DNA from: AV40 sp963817335
Lineage (GTDB): Bacteria > Verrucomicrobiota > Verrucomicrobiia > Chthoniobacterales > UBA10450
DNA: 64,000 nucleotides
Assembly: GCA_963817335.1 (NCBI GenBank)
Contig: CAWFNX010000004.1
Location: 124,001-188,000, forward strand
Direction: 5' to 3'
Below are positions 40,511 through 49,437 of the stretch, one piece after another. How positions within the stretch are numbered: position 1 is the first letter of the stretch; each line of letters opens with the position of its first letter. Position numbers and translations under genes: made by a program. The notes below the pieces were generated by a model that searched no databases, was not told where the DNA came from, and saw only the letters and a list, made by a program, of their open reading frames with translations.

Positions 40511-41722
40511 ATGCCCGATGCAGGAGCTCGCTGCGTGGTAGTTGGTGGAGGGCCGGCCGGAATGATGGTTGGTTATTTGCTGGCGCGGGCCGGCGTGAAC
40601 GTGACTGTGCTGGAAAAGCACGCTGATTTCTTTCGCGATTTTCGCGGGGACACCATCCATCCGTCGACCCTCGAGTTGATGTATGAGCTCGGATTGCTCG
40701 ATGAGTTTCTGAAATTACCGCATCAGGAATTCGCCGAGTTGAAGGGAATCTTCAATGGCCACGTCGCAGGCATGGCCGATTTCTCGCGTCTGCCGACGCA
40801 CTGCAAATTCATCGGTTTCATGCCGCAATGGGACTTCCTCAACTTTATCGCCAGCAAAGCCAAAGGTTTTCCTTCGTTCGCGCTCCATATGCAACACGAG
40901 GTCGACGATCTAATCATTGAAGGTGACCGAGTAACGGGCGTGCGCGTAAGGACCCCGGATGGCGAACGCGATTTCCGCGCCGACCTGGTGATCGGCGCGG
41001 ACGGGCGCAATGCCATCACGCACACGCGCGCCGGTTTCGAGATTCAAGAATTGGGCGTGCCGATCGATGTCCTTTGGATGCATATTTCCAAATGCGACGG
41101 CGATCCTGAGCAGTTATTCGGATTCTTTCGTCACGGCAAACTGCTCGTCTTGATTGACCGGGAAAAGTATTACCAAGCCGGTTTCGTCATTCCGAAGGGA
41201 GGCATTGAAACCGCCAAAGAGCGCGGCCTTCCCGCTTTGCATAGCGAAATCGTTTCGCTCGCGCCCTTTTTGAAAGACCGCATCACCGAGTTAGACGATT
41301 GGTCAAAAATAAAACTGCTCACCGTGCAGATCAATCGTCTGCGGAAATGGTGTCGCGATGGCTTGCTTTGCATCGGTGATAGCGCGCATGCGATGTCGCC
41401 GGCCGGTGGCGTCGGGATCAATCTCGCGCTGCAGGATGCGGTCGCCACCGCGAATCTGCTGGCCGCGAAATTAAGAAACGGGCCGGTCTCGGTCACTGAC
41501 CTCGAGCAGATTCAAAAGCGCCGGGAATACCCGACGCGAATGATTCAGGCAATGCAGAAATTCATTCACAGCCACGTCGTGACCGGACGGGAGTCGAGAA
41601 GTGGAGACTCGCTCCCACTCATCGTGAGGCTCTTGAAATGGTTTCCGGCGTTGCGCTCGCTGCCGGCACGTTTTATCGGACTCGGTCCGCGGCCCGAACA
41701 CATTCACTCGCCGAGGGCGTAG
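40511..41722 (+). CDS. FAD-dependent monooxygenase (PHBH/UbiH-like)
   Basis: A 403-residue group A flavin monooxygenase. It has CVVVGGGPAGMMVGYLLARA at the N-terminus, the DG motif in LVIGADGRNAITH, and the GD motif LLCIGDSAHAMSPAGGVGIN. Such enzymes hydroxylate aromatic rings with NAD(P)H and oxygen. The substrate is unknown. Follows the LysM gene by 51 bp; functional link unclear. Confidence 0.87.
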   Translation: MPDAGARCVVVGGGPAGMMVGYLLARAGVNVTVLEKHADFFRDFRGDTIHPSTLELMYELGLLDEFLKLPHQEFAELKGIFNGHVAGMADFSRLPTHCKFIGFMPQWDFLNFIASKAKGFPSFALHMQHEVDDLIIEGDRVTGVRVRTPDGERDFRADLVIGADGRNAITHTRAGFEIQELGVPIDVLWMHISKCDGDPEQLFGFFRHGKLLVLIDREKYYQAGFVIPKGGIETAKERGLPALHSEIVSLAPFLKDRITELDDWSKIKLLTVQINRLRKWCRDGLLCIGDSAHAMSPAGGVGINLALQDAVATANLLAAKLRNGPVSVTDLEQIQKRREYPTRMIQAMQKFIHSHVVTGRESRSGDSLPLIVRLLKWFPALRSLPARFIGLGPRPEHIHSPRA

Positions 41723-42090
41723 CTGTGCATCGCTGAAACGCTTGTGAAGTGTTGAAGACTGTCGCCGTCGTGACCACGGACGCGCAGGCACGAATTCGAC
41801 TTTCTTGATTGATTCGTTCCGATTGCGCGGCTGCGGTCACAACGCAGCTCAGGATCAGCGAAATTGTCAGATTGCTAATCTTTCGGCCACGCTCGATGGC
41901 TTTGCGTTGCCGAATTGGGCGCAGAACGTTTGCTTCTCGTGTGTTCATTTCTGATTTGTGACCGCTGATCGCTGACCTGTGGCTAGGAGAAGCGCCCGTT
42001 TTGATAGCAGGATTTGCACCGAATCCCCTCGCAAAGATCGACATCTGGCCAGTTTATGGGAAAATCGGCGACGATGGTCCTGGAGCCGGA
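41723..42090. other. Intergenic region upstream of the TPR array
   Basis: Should hold the promoter of the array. CTGGAG at 42080-42085 is a fair ribosome binding site for the first gene. No convincing gene; a minus-strand frame at 41673-41948 was considered and left out. Confidence 0.5.
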
Positions 42091-43845
42091 ATGAACAAAT
42101 TTTTCGCCGAACTCAAGCGGCGCAACGTTTATAAAGTTGCGGTCGCCTATGTCGTCATTTCGTGGCTGTTGATTCAGGCGGCGTCAATTCTGTTACCGAC
42201 TTTCGAAGCGCCGCCGTGGGTGATGAAGGCGTTGGTCGTGTTGCTGGCGCTTGGATTTATCTTCGCGGTCTTTATCTCGTGGGCCTTCGAGATGACGCCG
42301 GAAGGCATGAAGCGGACCGAGAACGTCCCTCCGGACGAAGTCATTCCACAATGGAGCAAACGCAAGTTTGCCGCGCTTATCATCAGCGTCGCAATAATTG
42401 CGGCGGGATTATTCGCTTATCAATCCTTTCGGGCGCCAAAATCGACAATCAGTGTGAAGTCGGACAATAAATCGATCGCCGTGTTACCGTTGGTCAACAC
42501 TAGCGGCGATCCAAACAACGAATACTTCTCCGATGGCTTGTCGGAGGAGTTGATCGCAGTGTTAGCCAAAATTCCTGATCTCAAAGTTATTGGCCGCAGT
42601 TCCTCTTTTCTCTTCAAAGGTAAGGCGGCCGATAGCGCCAGTATCGGCCAGAAGCTCGGAGTAGCTCATTTGATAGAAGGCAGCGTGCGCAAGCAGGGCG
42701 ATCGGGTTCGAATTGTCGCCGAACTGATCAACGCCGCTGACGGAAGTGAGCTCTGGTCCGAAACTTACGATCGCGAGCTAAAGGACGTGTTTGCTGTCCA
42801 GTCGGAAATCGCCTCCACCGTCGCCGAACAAATGAAGGTGAAAATACTCGGTGGGAAGACGCATTCGGATGCTGCGCCACCAAACGAAAACCTCGCAGCT
42901 TACAACGCGGTCTTAGAATCCGACTTCTATTTCCAGCAATTGACCGCGGAGAGCGTGCGGAGCGCGATCCATTCTCTGCAAGAAGCTGTGCGTTTGGATC
43001 CCAATTACGCCCTGGCTTATGCCAAGTTATCACTCGCGTGGCGCCAATACGCTGCCAGCTTTGCCACGAACGACAACGAACAAGCCTACGCGGAGGCGAA
43101 GGCCGCAGCGGAGAAAGCGATCAAGCTTGCGCCCGACCAGGTCGAACCGCATAAAGCGGGTGGCTGGGTCGCGATCAATCCAGACCTCGATTTCGCGCAA
43201 GCGGAACAGGAGTTTCGGCGTGCTCTGCAAATCTCACCGAGCGACGCAGGAGCGAAGAGCGGGTTGAGTTACTGTCTAATGGCACAGGGGCATCTGACTG
43301 AGGCCGAACGCGCCTTTTACGAAACACTTTCACTCGATCCTCTCTCCGTCCCCATCTGGTTCAATCTGGGTCGGCTCGCGACTGGAACTGGGCGATATCA
43401 GGAGGCAGAGAAGATGTTCCGCACGGCCCTCCAGATTCAGCCCGGCGTCGCCCGAGCGCACGCGTTTTTGGCAACGCTGGACGTTGTTCGAACTGATCCG
43501 GCCGCCGCGACAAAAGAAGCTCAGCAGGAACCTGATGGTTTCTGGCGTGATTACGCGATTGCCTTGGCTAAGCAGGTTCAACCGGACAAGGCGTCGGCTG
43601 AGGATTCGGTGAAATCCTTCTGCGAAAAATATGCGAACGGCGGCGCTTTCCAGGCGGCGATCCTTTATGCGGTTCGCAACGAGCCCGACCAAATGTTCAA
43701 ATGGCTCGATACCTCATTTGCCACACGCGATGCGGGTCTCGCGCAAATAACTGTTACACCATTCTTCCGGAGGTATTTCAGCGATCCACGTTTCGTGGCG
43801 TTGTTTCATAAGCTCCGAATTCAACCGCCAGCTTCGAAGCAATGA
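42091..43845 (+). CDS. Array gene 1: anchor head + TolB-like + TPR protein
   Basis: 584 residues from ATG 42091. The head NKFFAELKRRNVYKVAVAY is followed by helices at about 17-37, 44-66 (ending WAFEMTPEGMKRTE) and 92-112. Then comes a TolB-like domain at about 126-252 (KSIAVLPLVNTSGDPNNEYF; IGRSSSFLFK; LIEGSVRKQGDRVRIVAELI), here called class B, and five to seven TPR units (LDPNYALAYAKLSLAW). It ends with the shared DPRFVALFHKL motif. The head variant VVISWLLIQAASILLPTFEAP is unique in the array. First gene; stop overlaps gene 2 as ATGA. Function unknown, probably an envelope sensor or scaffold. Confidence 0.88.
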   Translation: MNKFFAELKRRNVYKVAVAYVVISWLLIQAASILLPTFEAPPWVMKALVVLLALGFIFAVFISWAFEMTPEGMKRTENVPPDEVIPQWSKRKFAALIISVAIIAAGLFAYQSFRAPKSTISVKSDNKSIAVLPLVNTSGDPNNEYFSDGLSEELIAVLAKIPDLKVIGRSSSFLFKGKAADSASIGQKLGVAHLIEGSVRKQGDRVRIVAELINAADGSELWSETYDRELKDVFAVQSEIASTVAEQMKVKILGGKTHSDAAPPNENLAAYNAVLESDFYFQQLTAESVRSAIHSLQEAVRLDPNYALAYAKLSLAWRQYAASFATNDNEQAYAEAKAAAEKAIKLAPDQVEPHKAGGWVAINPDLDFAQAEQEFRRALQISPSDAGAKSGLSYCLMAQGHLTEAERAFYETLSLDPLSVPIWFNLGRLATGTGRYQEAEKMFRTALQIQPGVARAHAFLATLDVVRTDPAAATKEAQQEPDGFWRDYAIALAKQVQPDKASAEDSVKSFCEKYANGGAFQAAILYAVRNEPDQMFKWLDTSFATRDAGLAQITVTPFFRRYFSDPRFVALFHKLRIQPPASKQ

Positions 43846-45881
43846 AAAACTTTTTCGCCGAACTGAAACGGCGCAACGTGTACAAAGTTGCCGTCGCCTA
43901 CGCAGTTGGAGCTTGGTTGCTCATTCAAATTGCGACGCAGGTTTTTCCGTTTTTTGAAATCCCGAATTGGGCAGTACGCCTCGTCGTGCTGATTTTGATC
44001 GCCGGTTTTCCGGTCGCGCTGATTTTTTCCTGGGCATTTGAGATCACGCCGGAAGGAATTAAACGCGAATCTCAGATCGAGTCTGACAAATCGGTCACAC
44101 ACCACACCGGCCGGAAAATTGTCGCGTTAACGATCGCACTCGCGGTGATGGCTGCGGGGCTGCTCGCGTTCCAGCTGTTCCGGGCAAGATCGACAACTGC
44201 GCCAGCAAACGTCGCCGGCCAGGCGAACCCAATTCCGGACAAGAGCGTCGCGGTGTTGCCGTTCGACAATCTGAGCGATGACAAATCGAATGCATACTTC
44301 GCGGAAGGCGTTCAGGACGAGATTTTGACACGGCTGTCCAAGATCGCGGCTCTAAAAGTCATCTCCCGCACGTCAACGCAAAAATATAAGAGCGCGCCGG
44401 ACAATTTGCGCGATGTCGGGAAACAGTTAGGAGTGGCCAACATCCTCGAAGGGAGCGTGCAGAAGATTGCCAACGCAGTGCACGTCAACGTGCAGCTCAT
44501 TCGCGTCGCTACCGATGAGCATCTCTGGGCCGAAAGTTACAACCGTAAACTCGATGATGTTTTTGGCGTCGAAGGCGAAGTCGCTAGCGCAATCGCCGAA
44601 CAGCTCAACGCCAAGCTCACCGGCACGGAACAAAAGGCTGTGACCGATAAGCCGACGCAGAATACCGCCGCTTACGACGCGTACCTGCGCGGACTGGCAA
44701 TCGAGCACACTCAATATAGTTACGAGGCGTATCAACAGGCCGCGGGCGACTACGTTGAAGCGGTCCGGCTTGATCCAAATTTCGCTTTCGCCTGGTCGCG
44801 ACTCGCTGTGCTTCGCAGCTTTCTTTACTTCAACGCGGTTGACCCAAACACGAACAGTGCCGGGGCGGTGAAGGAAGCGGCTGATCGCGCGATGGCGCTC
44901 GCACCGGAAGCCGGGGAATCGTGGATCGCGCAAGGTGCGTACCGCTACCGGGTTCTACGCGACTTCGCGGGCGCAGTTACCGCTTACAAGCAGGCGCAAA
45001 TACGATTGCCGAATAATTCCTACCTGTTGCAAAATCTGGCATTCGTTCAACGCCGCCTTGGTCTTTGGCAGGAAGCCGAGGCGACGTTTAAGAAAGCGCT
45101 CGAGCTAGATCCGCGGGACTTCCAACTGCTAGGCAGTCTCGGCGGCGAATTTTACGCTTATTTGCGGCGCTTTGACGAAGCGCGCGCCGCGATGGATCGA
45201 GCACTTGAGATCTCACCGGATTCGGCCTCGGTGCGGGCAAGCAAAGCGGTGACTTTTCAAAACGAAGGCCGTTTGGACAAAGCCGCAGAAGAACTCGAGA
45301 AAATTCCCGCGGACGTGATGGAAGATTTTGTCCTCTATCCTCGCATCAACCAGGCCCTCTACGAACGTCACTTCGATACCGCGATCAGTATCATTGAGCG
45401 AAAGTTAAGCTCAGTTCCAGCGGGACAGCCGATCGACCCCGTTACCGAGCTCGCGCTGGTCCAGCTTGGGTTTTGTCAGCAGTGGACAGGCCGCGATGCG
45501 GATGCACGTCGAAGTTTCTCTCGCGCAATCGAAGCGATTAAACCAAAACCTGATTCACCGGTTCAAGCAGACGCGAACGACACACCTAGTACTCTTGCGC
45601 TCGCTTATACGGGGCTTGGAGAAAAGGTAAAGGCTCTGGAACAGGCGCAGCGTGCGGTCAAAGACTACGACACGGATGCCGTTGCTAAACCTTACGCCGA
45701 AGTTGCGCTTGCGCAGATTCAAGCGCGCTTCGGCGATCACGATGCCGCCATTGCCGCATTGCCCCATCTTCTCGAAGTCCCGGCCGGAATCACCGTGGCC
45801 GATTTGAAATTCAATCCACTTTGGGACCCACTTCGCAAAGATCCGCGGTTTCAAAAGCTCTGTGAGGAAAAGCCGAAGTGA
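43842..45881 (+). CDS. Array gene 2: anchor head + TolB-like + TPR protein
   Basis: 679 residues, one of the two longest anchor-type members. The head is KNFFAELKRRNVYKVAVAY, then WLLIQIATQVFPFFEIPNW and WAFEITPEGIKRES, with a third helix around residues 90-112. The TolB-like domain is class A (KSVAVLPFDNLSDDKSNAYF; DEILTRLSKIAALKVISRTS). About eight TPR units follow. The C-terminus DPLRKDPRFQKLCEEKPK is the same as in array gene 5, though the nucleotides differ, so the motif is selected. Starts in the stop of gene 1 (ATGA). Confidence 0.88.
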   Translation: MKNFFAELKRRNVYKVAVAYAVGAWLLIQIATQVFPFFEIPNWAVRLVVLILIAGFPVALIFSWAFEITPEGIKRESQIESDKSVTHHTGRKIVALTIALAVMAAGLLAFQLFRARSTTAPANVAGQANPIPDKSVAVLPFDNLSDDKSNAYFAEGVQDEILTRLSKIAALKVISRTSTQKYKSAPDNLRDVGKQLGVANILEGSVQKIANAVHVNVQLIRVATDEHLWAESYNRKLDDVFGVEGEVASAIAEQLNAKLTGTEQKAVTDKPTQNTAAYDAYLRGLAIEHTQYSYEAYQQAAGDYVEAVRLDPNFAFAWSRLAVLRSFLYFNAVDPNTNSAGAVKEAADRAMALAPEAGESWIAQGAYRYRVLRDFAGAVTAYKQAQIRLPNNSYLLQNLAFVQRRLGLWQEAEATFKKALELDPRDFQLLGSLGGEFYAYLRRFDEARAAMDRALEISPDSASVRASKAVTFQNEGRLDKAAEELEKIPADVMEDFVLYPRINQALYERHFDTAISIIERKLSSVPAGQPIDPVTELALVQLGFCQQWTGRDADARRSFSRAIEAIKPKPDSPVQADANDTPSTLALAYTGLGEKVKALEQAQRAVKDYDTDAVAKPYAEVALAQIQARFGDHDAAIAALPHLLEVPAGITVADLKFNPLWDPLRKDPRFQKLCEEKPK

Positions 45882-47656
45882 ATAATCGGAATTTCTTTTC
45901 CGAACTGAAACGGCGCAATGTATTTCGAGCCGCGGCCTTTTACGCAGCCAGTTCCTGGTTGCTGGTGCAAATCGCAACGCAGGTTTTCCCGTTTTTTCAC
46001 ATTGCCGAGTGGATCGTGCGCTGGATCGTGGTCGCGGCGGTGATCGGGTGTCCGTTCGCGCTCGTTTTGTCGTGGTTCTACGAATGGACACCAAAGGGCC
46101 TGCAACTCGAGAGCGAGATCTCCCCTAACGAATCTGTTATTCGTCAAACCGGCAAGAAGCTCGACAAATGGATCATCGCGATTCTGGTCCTGGCGGTGGT
46201 GCTGCTGCTGGCTAATCAGTTCGTCTGGCACAAAAGTCCGCCGGAAGGTTCCACGATTTCAGACCAATCCATTGCCGTGCTTCCCCTCGCGAACGAAGGG
46301 GGCGCCAAAGACGAGCAGTATTTTTCCGACGGCCTCTCGGAAGATCTCATCACCGCACTCTCGCAATTTGCTGGTTTGAAGGTCATAGGTCGCAACTCAT
46401 CGTTCCAATTTCGCGACAGCAGGGACGATAGCAAAACTATTGGCGCGAAACTTGGCGTCGCCCATCTGTTGGAAGGCAGCGTGCGGCGCGCGGCTGATGC
46501 GGTCCGCATCAGCGCTGAGTTAATCAACGCCGCGGACGGTACCACTGTTTGGTCTCAACATTACGACCGTCCTTATAAAGACCTATTCAAACTCCAGGAT
46601 GACATCACGACGGCGGTCGCCAATGCGCTTAAGGCAAAACTGCTCAACACGGGCGACGCCAGCGCGCAAAGCGATCGGCCGCCCAGTGGCAACCTCGCCG
46701 CCTACAACGCATTTCTAGAGGGCCAGTTCCATTTCGCTCGCGACACCGAAACTGATTATCGCAAAGCGATCGAGTCCTACAAAGCCGCGATCGCGCTCGA
46801 CCCACGATATGCGCGTGCTTACGCCGAGCTCTCGCTTTCCGAAACTTTTCTTTCCGACTATTCGCCCGCCACAGCAAAGCAAAGTCTGTCGGACGCGCGC
46901 GCGGCAGTTGATACGGCATTGGGCTTGAACCCTGATCTCGCTGCGGCGCATAATGCTCGGGGCGTGCTCTTGCTCTTCGCCGATATTGACGTGGCGGGAA
47001 CGGAAGCCGAATTCAAGCGAGCCCTGCAACTTGCGCCCAACGAACCTAACGCTAAAGCATCGCTGGCCCAGGCGCGCGCAGCGCTCGGGCACCCGGAAGC
47101 CGCGATCGAGCCGATCCGGCAGGCGATCGCGGCCGATCCGTTGTCTGCAGGATGGTACAGTCTGCTGACGGACGATTTGATGGCGGTCGGCCGTCTTGAA
47201 GAAGCCGAAGCCGCAGTACATGACGAACTCGCCCTGCACACGAGCAATGGTGCGCTGGCGCGACTCTCGGCGATCGAGACGCTCCGAGGGAATGCGGCTG
47301 CGGCCCTTGAGAAAGTCGAGCAAATCCCAGCGGGAAAGTCGCATGATTTTGCTCTGACTAACGCTCGACAAATCGGTTCTGATCACGCCGCAGCCGATGC
47401 GGCGCTAAAGACATTGATTGATCGCTACGCCAGCACCGACGCCTATTTTATCTCCCGGGCTTATGCCTTACGAAAGGAACCGGACAAGGTATTCGAGTGG
47501 CTCGACCGCGCCTGGGCCCAGCGCGACAACAATATCAGTATCCTTTACTACGATCCATTCCTCCTGCCTTATGAAAGCGATCCGCGCTTCGCTGCGTTTT
47601 GTCGAAAGGTCGGATTGCCTACTCCAGCTGAAGTAGCGGCACCGCCGAAGTTATGA
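45878..47656 (+). CDS. Array gene 3: diverged anchor head + TolB-like + TPR protein
   Basis: 592 residues from GTG 45878 (GTGA overlap with gene 2). The head has drifted: NFFSELKRRNVFRAAAFYA, SSWLLVQIATQVFPFFHIAE, and WTPKGLQLESEI instead of the usual TPEGxKR. The TolB-like domain is class B (IGRNSSFQFRD; LLEGSVRRAADAVRISAELI), so a type 1 head is joined to a class B domain. TPRs follow, ending VFEWLDRAWAQRDNN and SDPRFAAFCRKV. ATGA overlap with gene 4. Confidence 0.88.
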   Translation: MNNRNFFSELKRRNVFRAAAFYAASSWLLVQIATQVFPFFHIAEWIVRWIVVAAVIGCPFALVLSWFYEWTPKGLQLESEISPNESVIRQTGKKLDKWIIAILVLAVVLLLANQFVWHKSPPEGSTISDQSIAVLPLANEGGAKDEQYFSDGLSEDLITALSQFAGLKVIGRNSSFQFRDSRDDSKTIGAKLGVAHLLEGSVRRAADAVRISAELINAADGTTVWSQHYDRPYKDLFKLQDDITTAVANALKAKLLNTGDASAQSDRPPSGNLAAYNAFLEGQFHFARDTETDYRKAIESYKAAIALDPRYARAYAELSLSETFLSDYSPATAKQSLSDARAAVDTALGLNPDLAAAHNARGVLLLFADIDVAGTEAEFKRALQLAPNEPNAKASLAQARAALGHPEAAIEPIRQAIAADPLSAGWYSLLTDDLMAVGRLEEAEAAVHDELALHTSNGALARLSAIETLRGNAAAALEKVEQIPAGKSHDFALTNARQIGSDHAAADAALKTLIDRYASTDAYFISRAYALRKEPDKVFEWLDRAWAQRDNNISILYYDPFLLPYESDPRFAAFCRKVGLPTPAEVAAPPKL

Positions 47657-49437
47657 GTGGCTCAACTTCATTCTTTGCCGAACTGAAACGGCGCAACGTT
47701 TACAAAGTCGCGGTCGCGTATGCCGTCGTTGGCTGGTTAATCGCACAAATTGCGACGCAGATATTTCCGTTTTTGGAAATTCCGAACTGGGTCGTCCGGT
47801 TGGTGATCGTGTTGATCGCAATCGGATTTCCCATTGCACTTGTAATCGCCTGGGCGTTTGAAGCGACGCCGGAAGGAATCAAACGAACGGAAGTTGCTGA
47901 CGCCAGCCACGAGCACTCACGCGGGAAGGCATGGATCTATGTCGTTATTATAGGTGCCGCGATTTCCATCGGATTGTTTTTCGTTGGACGTTATTCGGCG
48001 CAACGAACATCAGTCGAAAGCGGACGGCCTGCCGCAACCGCGGGATCCCTACCAGAGAAATCGATCGCAGTATTGCCGTTCGATAATCTCAGCCGCGATC
48101 CGGACAACGCCTTCTTCGCCGAAGGTGTGCAGGACGAAATTCTAACGCGCCTGGCGAAGGTGGCGGACCTGAAGGTAATCGCGCGCACATCGACGCAGAA
48201 ATTCAAAAGTGCGCCGGATGATTTGCGCAACGTCGCGAACCAACTGGGAGTGATGAACATTCTCGAAGGCAGCGTGCAGAAGGCGAACGACCAAGTGCGA
48301 GTCAATGTGCAACTCATCAACGGCCTAACGAATGCTCACCTTTGGGCCGAGATTTACGACCGGAAGCTAACCGACATTTTCGCGGTCGAAAGCGATATCG
48401 CCAAAACGATTGCCGATCAGTTGCAGGCGAAGCTCACTGGTTCGGAAAAGAAGATGATGACGGCGCAACCGACGAGCGACACCGCCGCTTACGAGCTTTA
48501 TCACAAAGGGTTGTCATATTGGGAGAAGCGTTCCGGCGACAACCTCCCCAAAGCGATCGAGTTCTATCAACAGGCGATCGCGCGCGACCCGAATTACGCC
48601 CTGGCTTACGCTGGTCTATCCAACGCCTATGTTCTCCTTCCTTTCTTCACGGGTGCGAACCGACTCGAGGCAGATGCGAAGGCGAAAGAGGCCGCACTCA
48701 CGGCTCTTCGTCTTGATCCCAATCTTGCCGAAGCTCACCTCGGGCTCGGCAAAGTGCTCTTTTTCGGTGAAATCGATTTGGCCGGAGCCATGCATGAGTA
48801 CCGACGCGCGGTCGAGCTTCAGCCGAACAACGCAACTGCACATCATTGGTTCGGGAACGACACCCTGGCAGCCCTTGGGCGATTCGACGAAGCCATCGCA
48901 GAAGGCAGGCGCGCAATTGAGTTGGATCCGCTATCGCCGGTTATTAATGCGGACCTGGGCACAACTTTCTACTATGCCCGCCGCTTCGACGAGTCTGCCC
49001 GGCAGTTGCGAAAGACGCTCGAGATCGATCCAACATTCTTCTACGCACATTTTAATCTCGGTATTGTTCTTCAAGTAACCGGCGACCTGCCGGGCGCGAT
49101 TGCCGAGTACGAAAAGGCAAAGCAACTGAACGACGACCCATTCATGTCAGTAAATCTTGCCCAGGCTAAATCCTACGCCGGCGACAAGGATGCCGCGCGG
49201 CGAATGTTGAGCGATCTCGATAAGATGAGTCAGCAGCGCGAAGTCGTGGGCTACTGGCGCGCTCTGCTCTATCTCAGCCTGAACAATAAAGATGAAGCGC
49301 TGCGGTGGCTCGAACAGGGTTTCAAGGAACGCGACGGCTCTAACATCTCCTGGATCAAAGTGGATCCCATGCTCGAATCATTGCACGGCGATCCGCGTTT
49401 CGAAGCTCTTGTCCAAAAAGTAATCGCACCGAGGTAG
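47653..49437 (+). CDS. Array gene 4: anchor head + TolB-like + TPR protein
   Basis: 594 residues. Head SGSTSFFAELKRRNVYKVA, WLIAQIATQIFPFLEIPNW and WAFEATPEGIKRTE; third helix AWIYVVIIGAAISIGLFFVG. Class A TolB-like domain (KSIAVLPFDNLSRDPDNAFF; DEILTRLAKVADLKVIARTS; MNILEGSVQKANDQVRVNVQ). About seven TPRs, including FYAHFNLGIVLQVTGDLPGA, and a terminal HGDPRFEALVQKVI. The head is closest to that of gene 5, which suggests a recent local duplication. Stop TAG shares one base with the next GTG. Confidence 0.88.
   Translation: MSGSTSFFAELKRRNVYKVAVAYAVVGWLIAQIATQIFPFLEIPNWVVRLVIVLIAIGFPIALVIAWAFEATPEGIKRTEVADASHEHSRGKAWIYVVIIGAAISIGLFFVGRYSAQRTSVESGRPAATAGSLPEKSIAVLPFDNLSRDPDNAFFAEGVQDEILTRLAKVADLKVIARTSTQKFKSAPDDLRNVANQLGVMNILEGSVQKANDQVRVNVQLINGLTNAHLWAEIYDRKLTDIFAVESDIAKTIADQLQAKLTGSEKKMMTAQPTSDTAAYELYHKGLSYWEKRSGDNLPKAIEFYQQAIARDPNYALAYAGLSNAYVLLPFFTGANRLEADAKAKEAALTALRLDPNLAEAHLGLGKVLFFGEIDLAGAMHEYRRAVELQPNNATAHHWFGNDTLAALGRFDEAIAEGRRAIELDPLSPVINADLGTTFYYARRFDESARQLRKTLEIDPTFFYAHFNLGIVLQVTGDLPGAIAEYEKAKQLNDDPFMSVNLAQAKSYAGDKDAARRMLSDLDKMSQQREVVGYWRALLYLSLNNKDEALRWLEQGFKERDGSNISWIKVDPMLESLHGDPRFEALVQKVIAPR

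Noticed and set aside
41673..41948. Minus-strand frame with a hydrophobic stretch (91 aa from the inner ATG)
   Set aside because: It overlaps the end of the monooxygenase gene, has no family signal and no ribosome binding site. Possible but unsupported.
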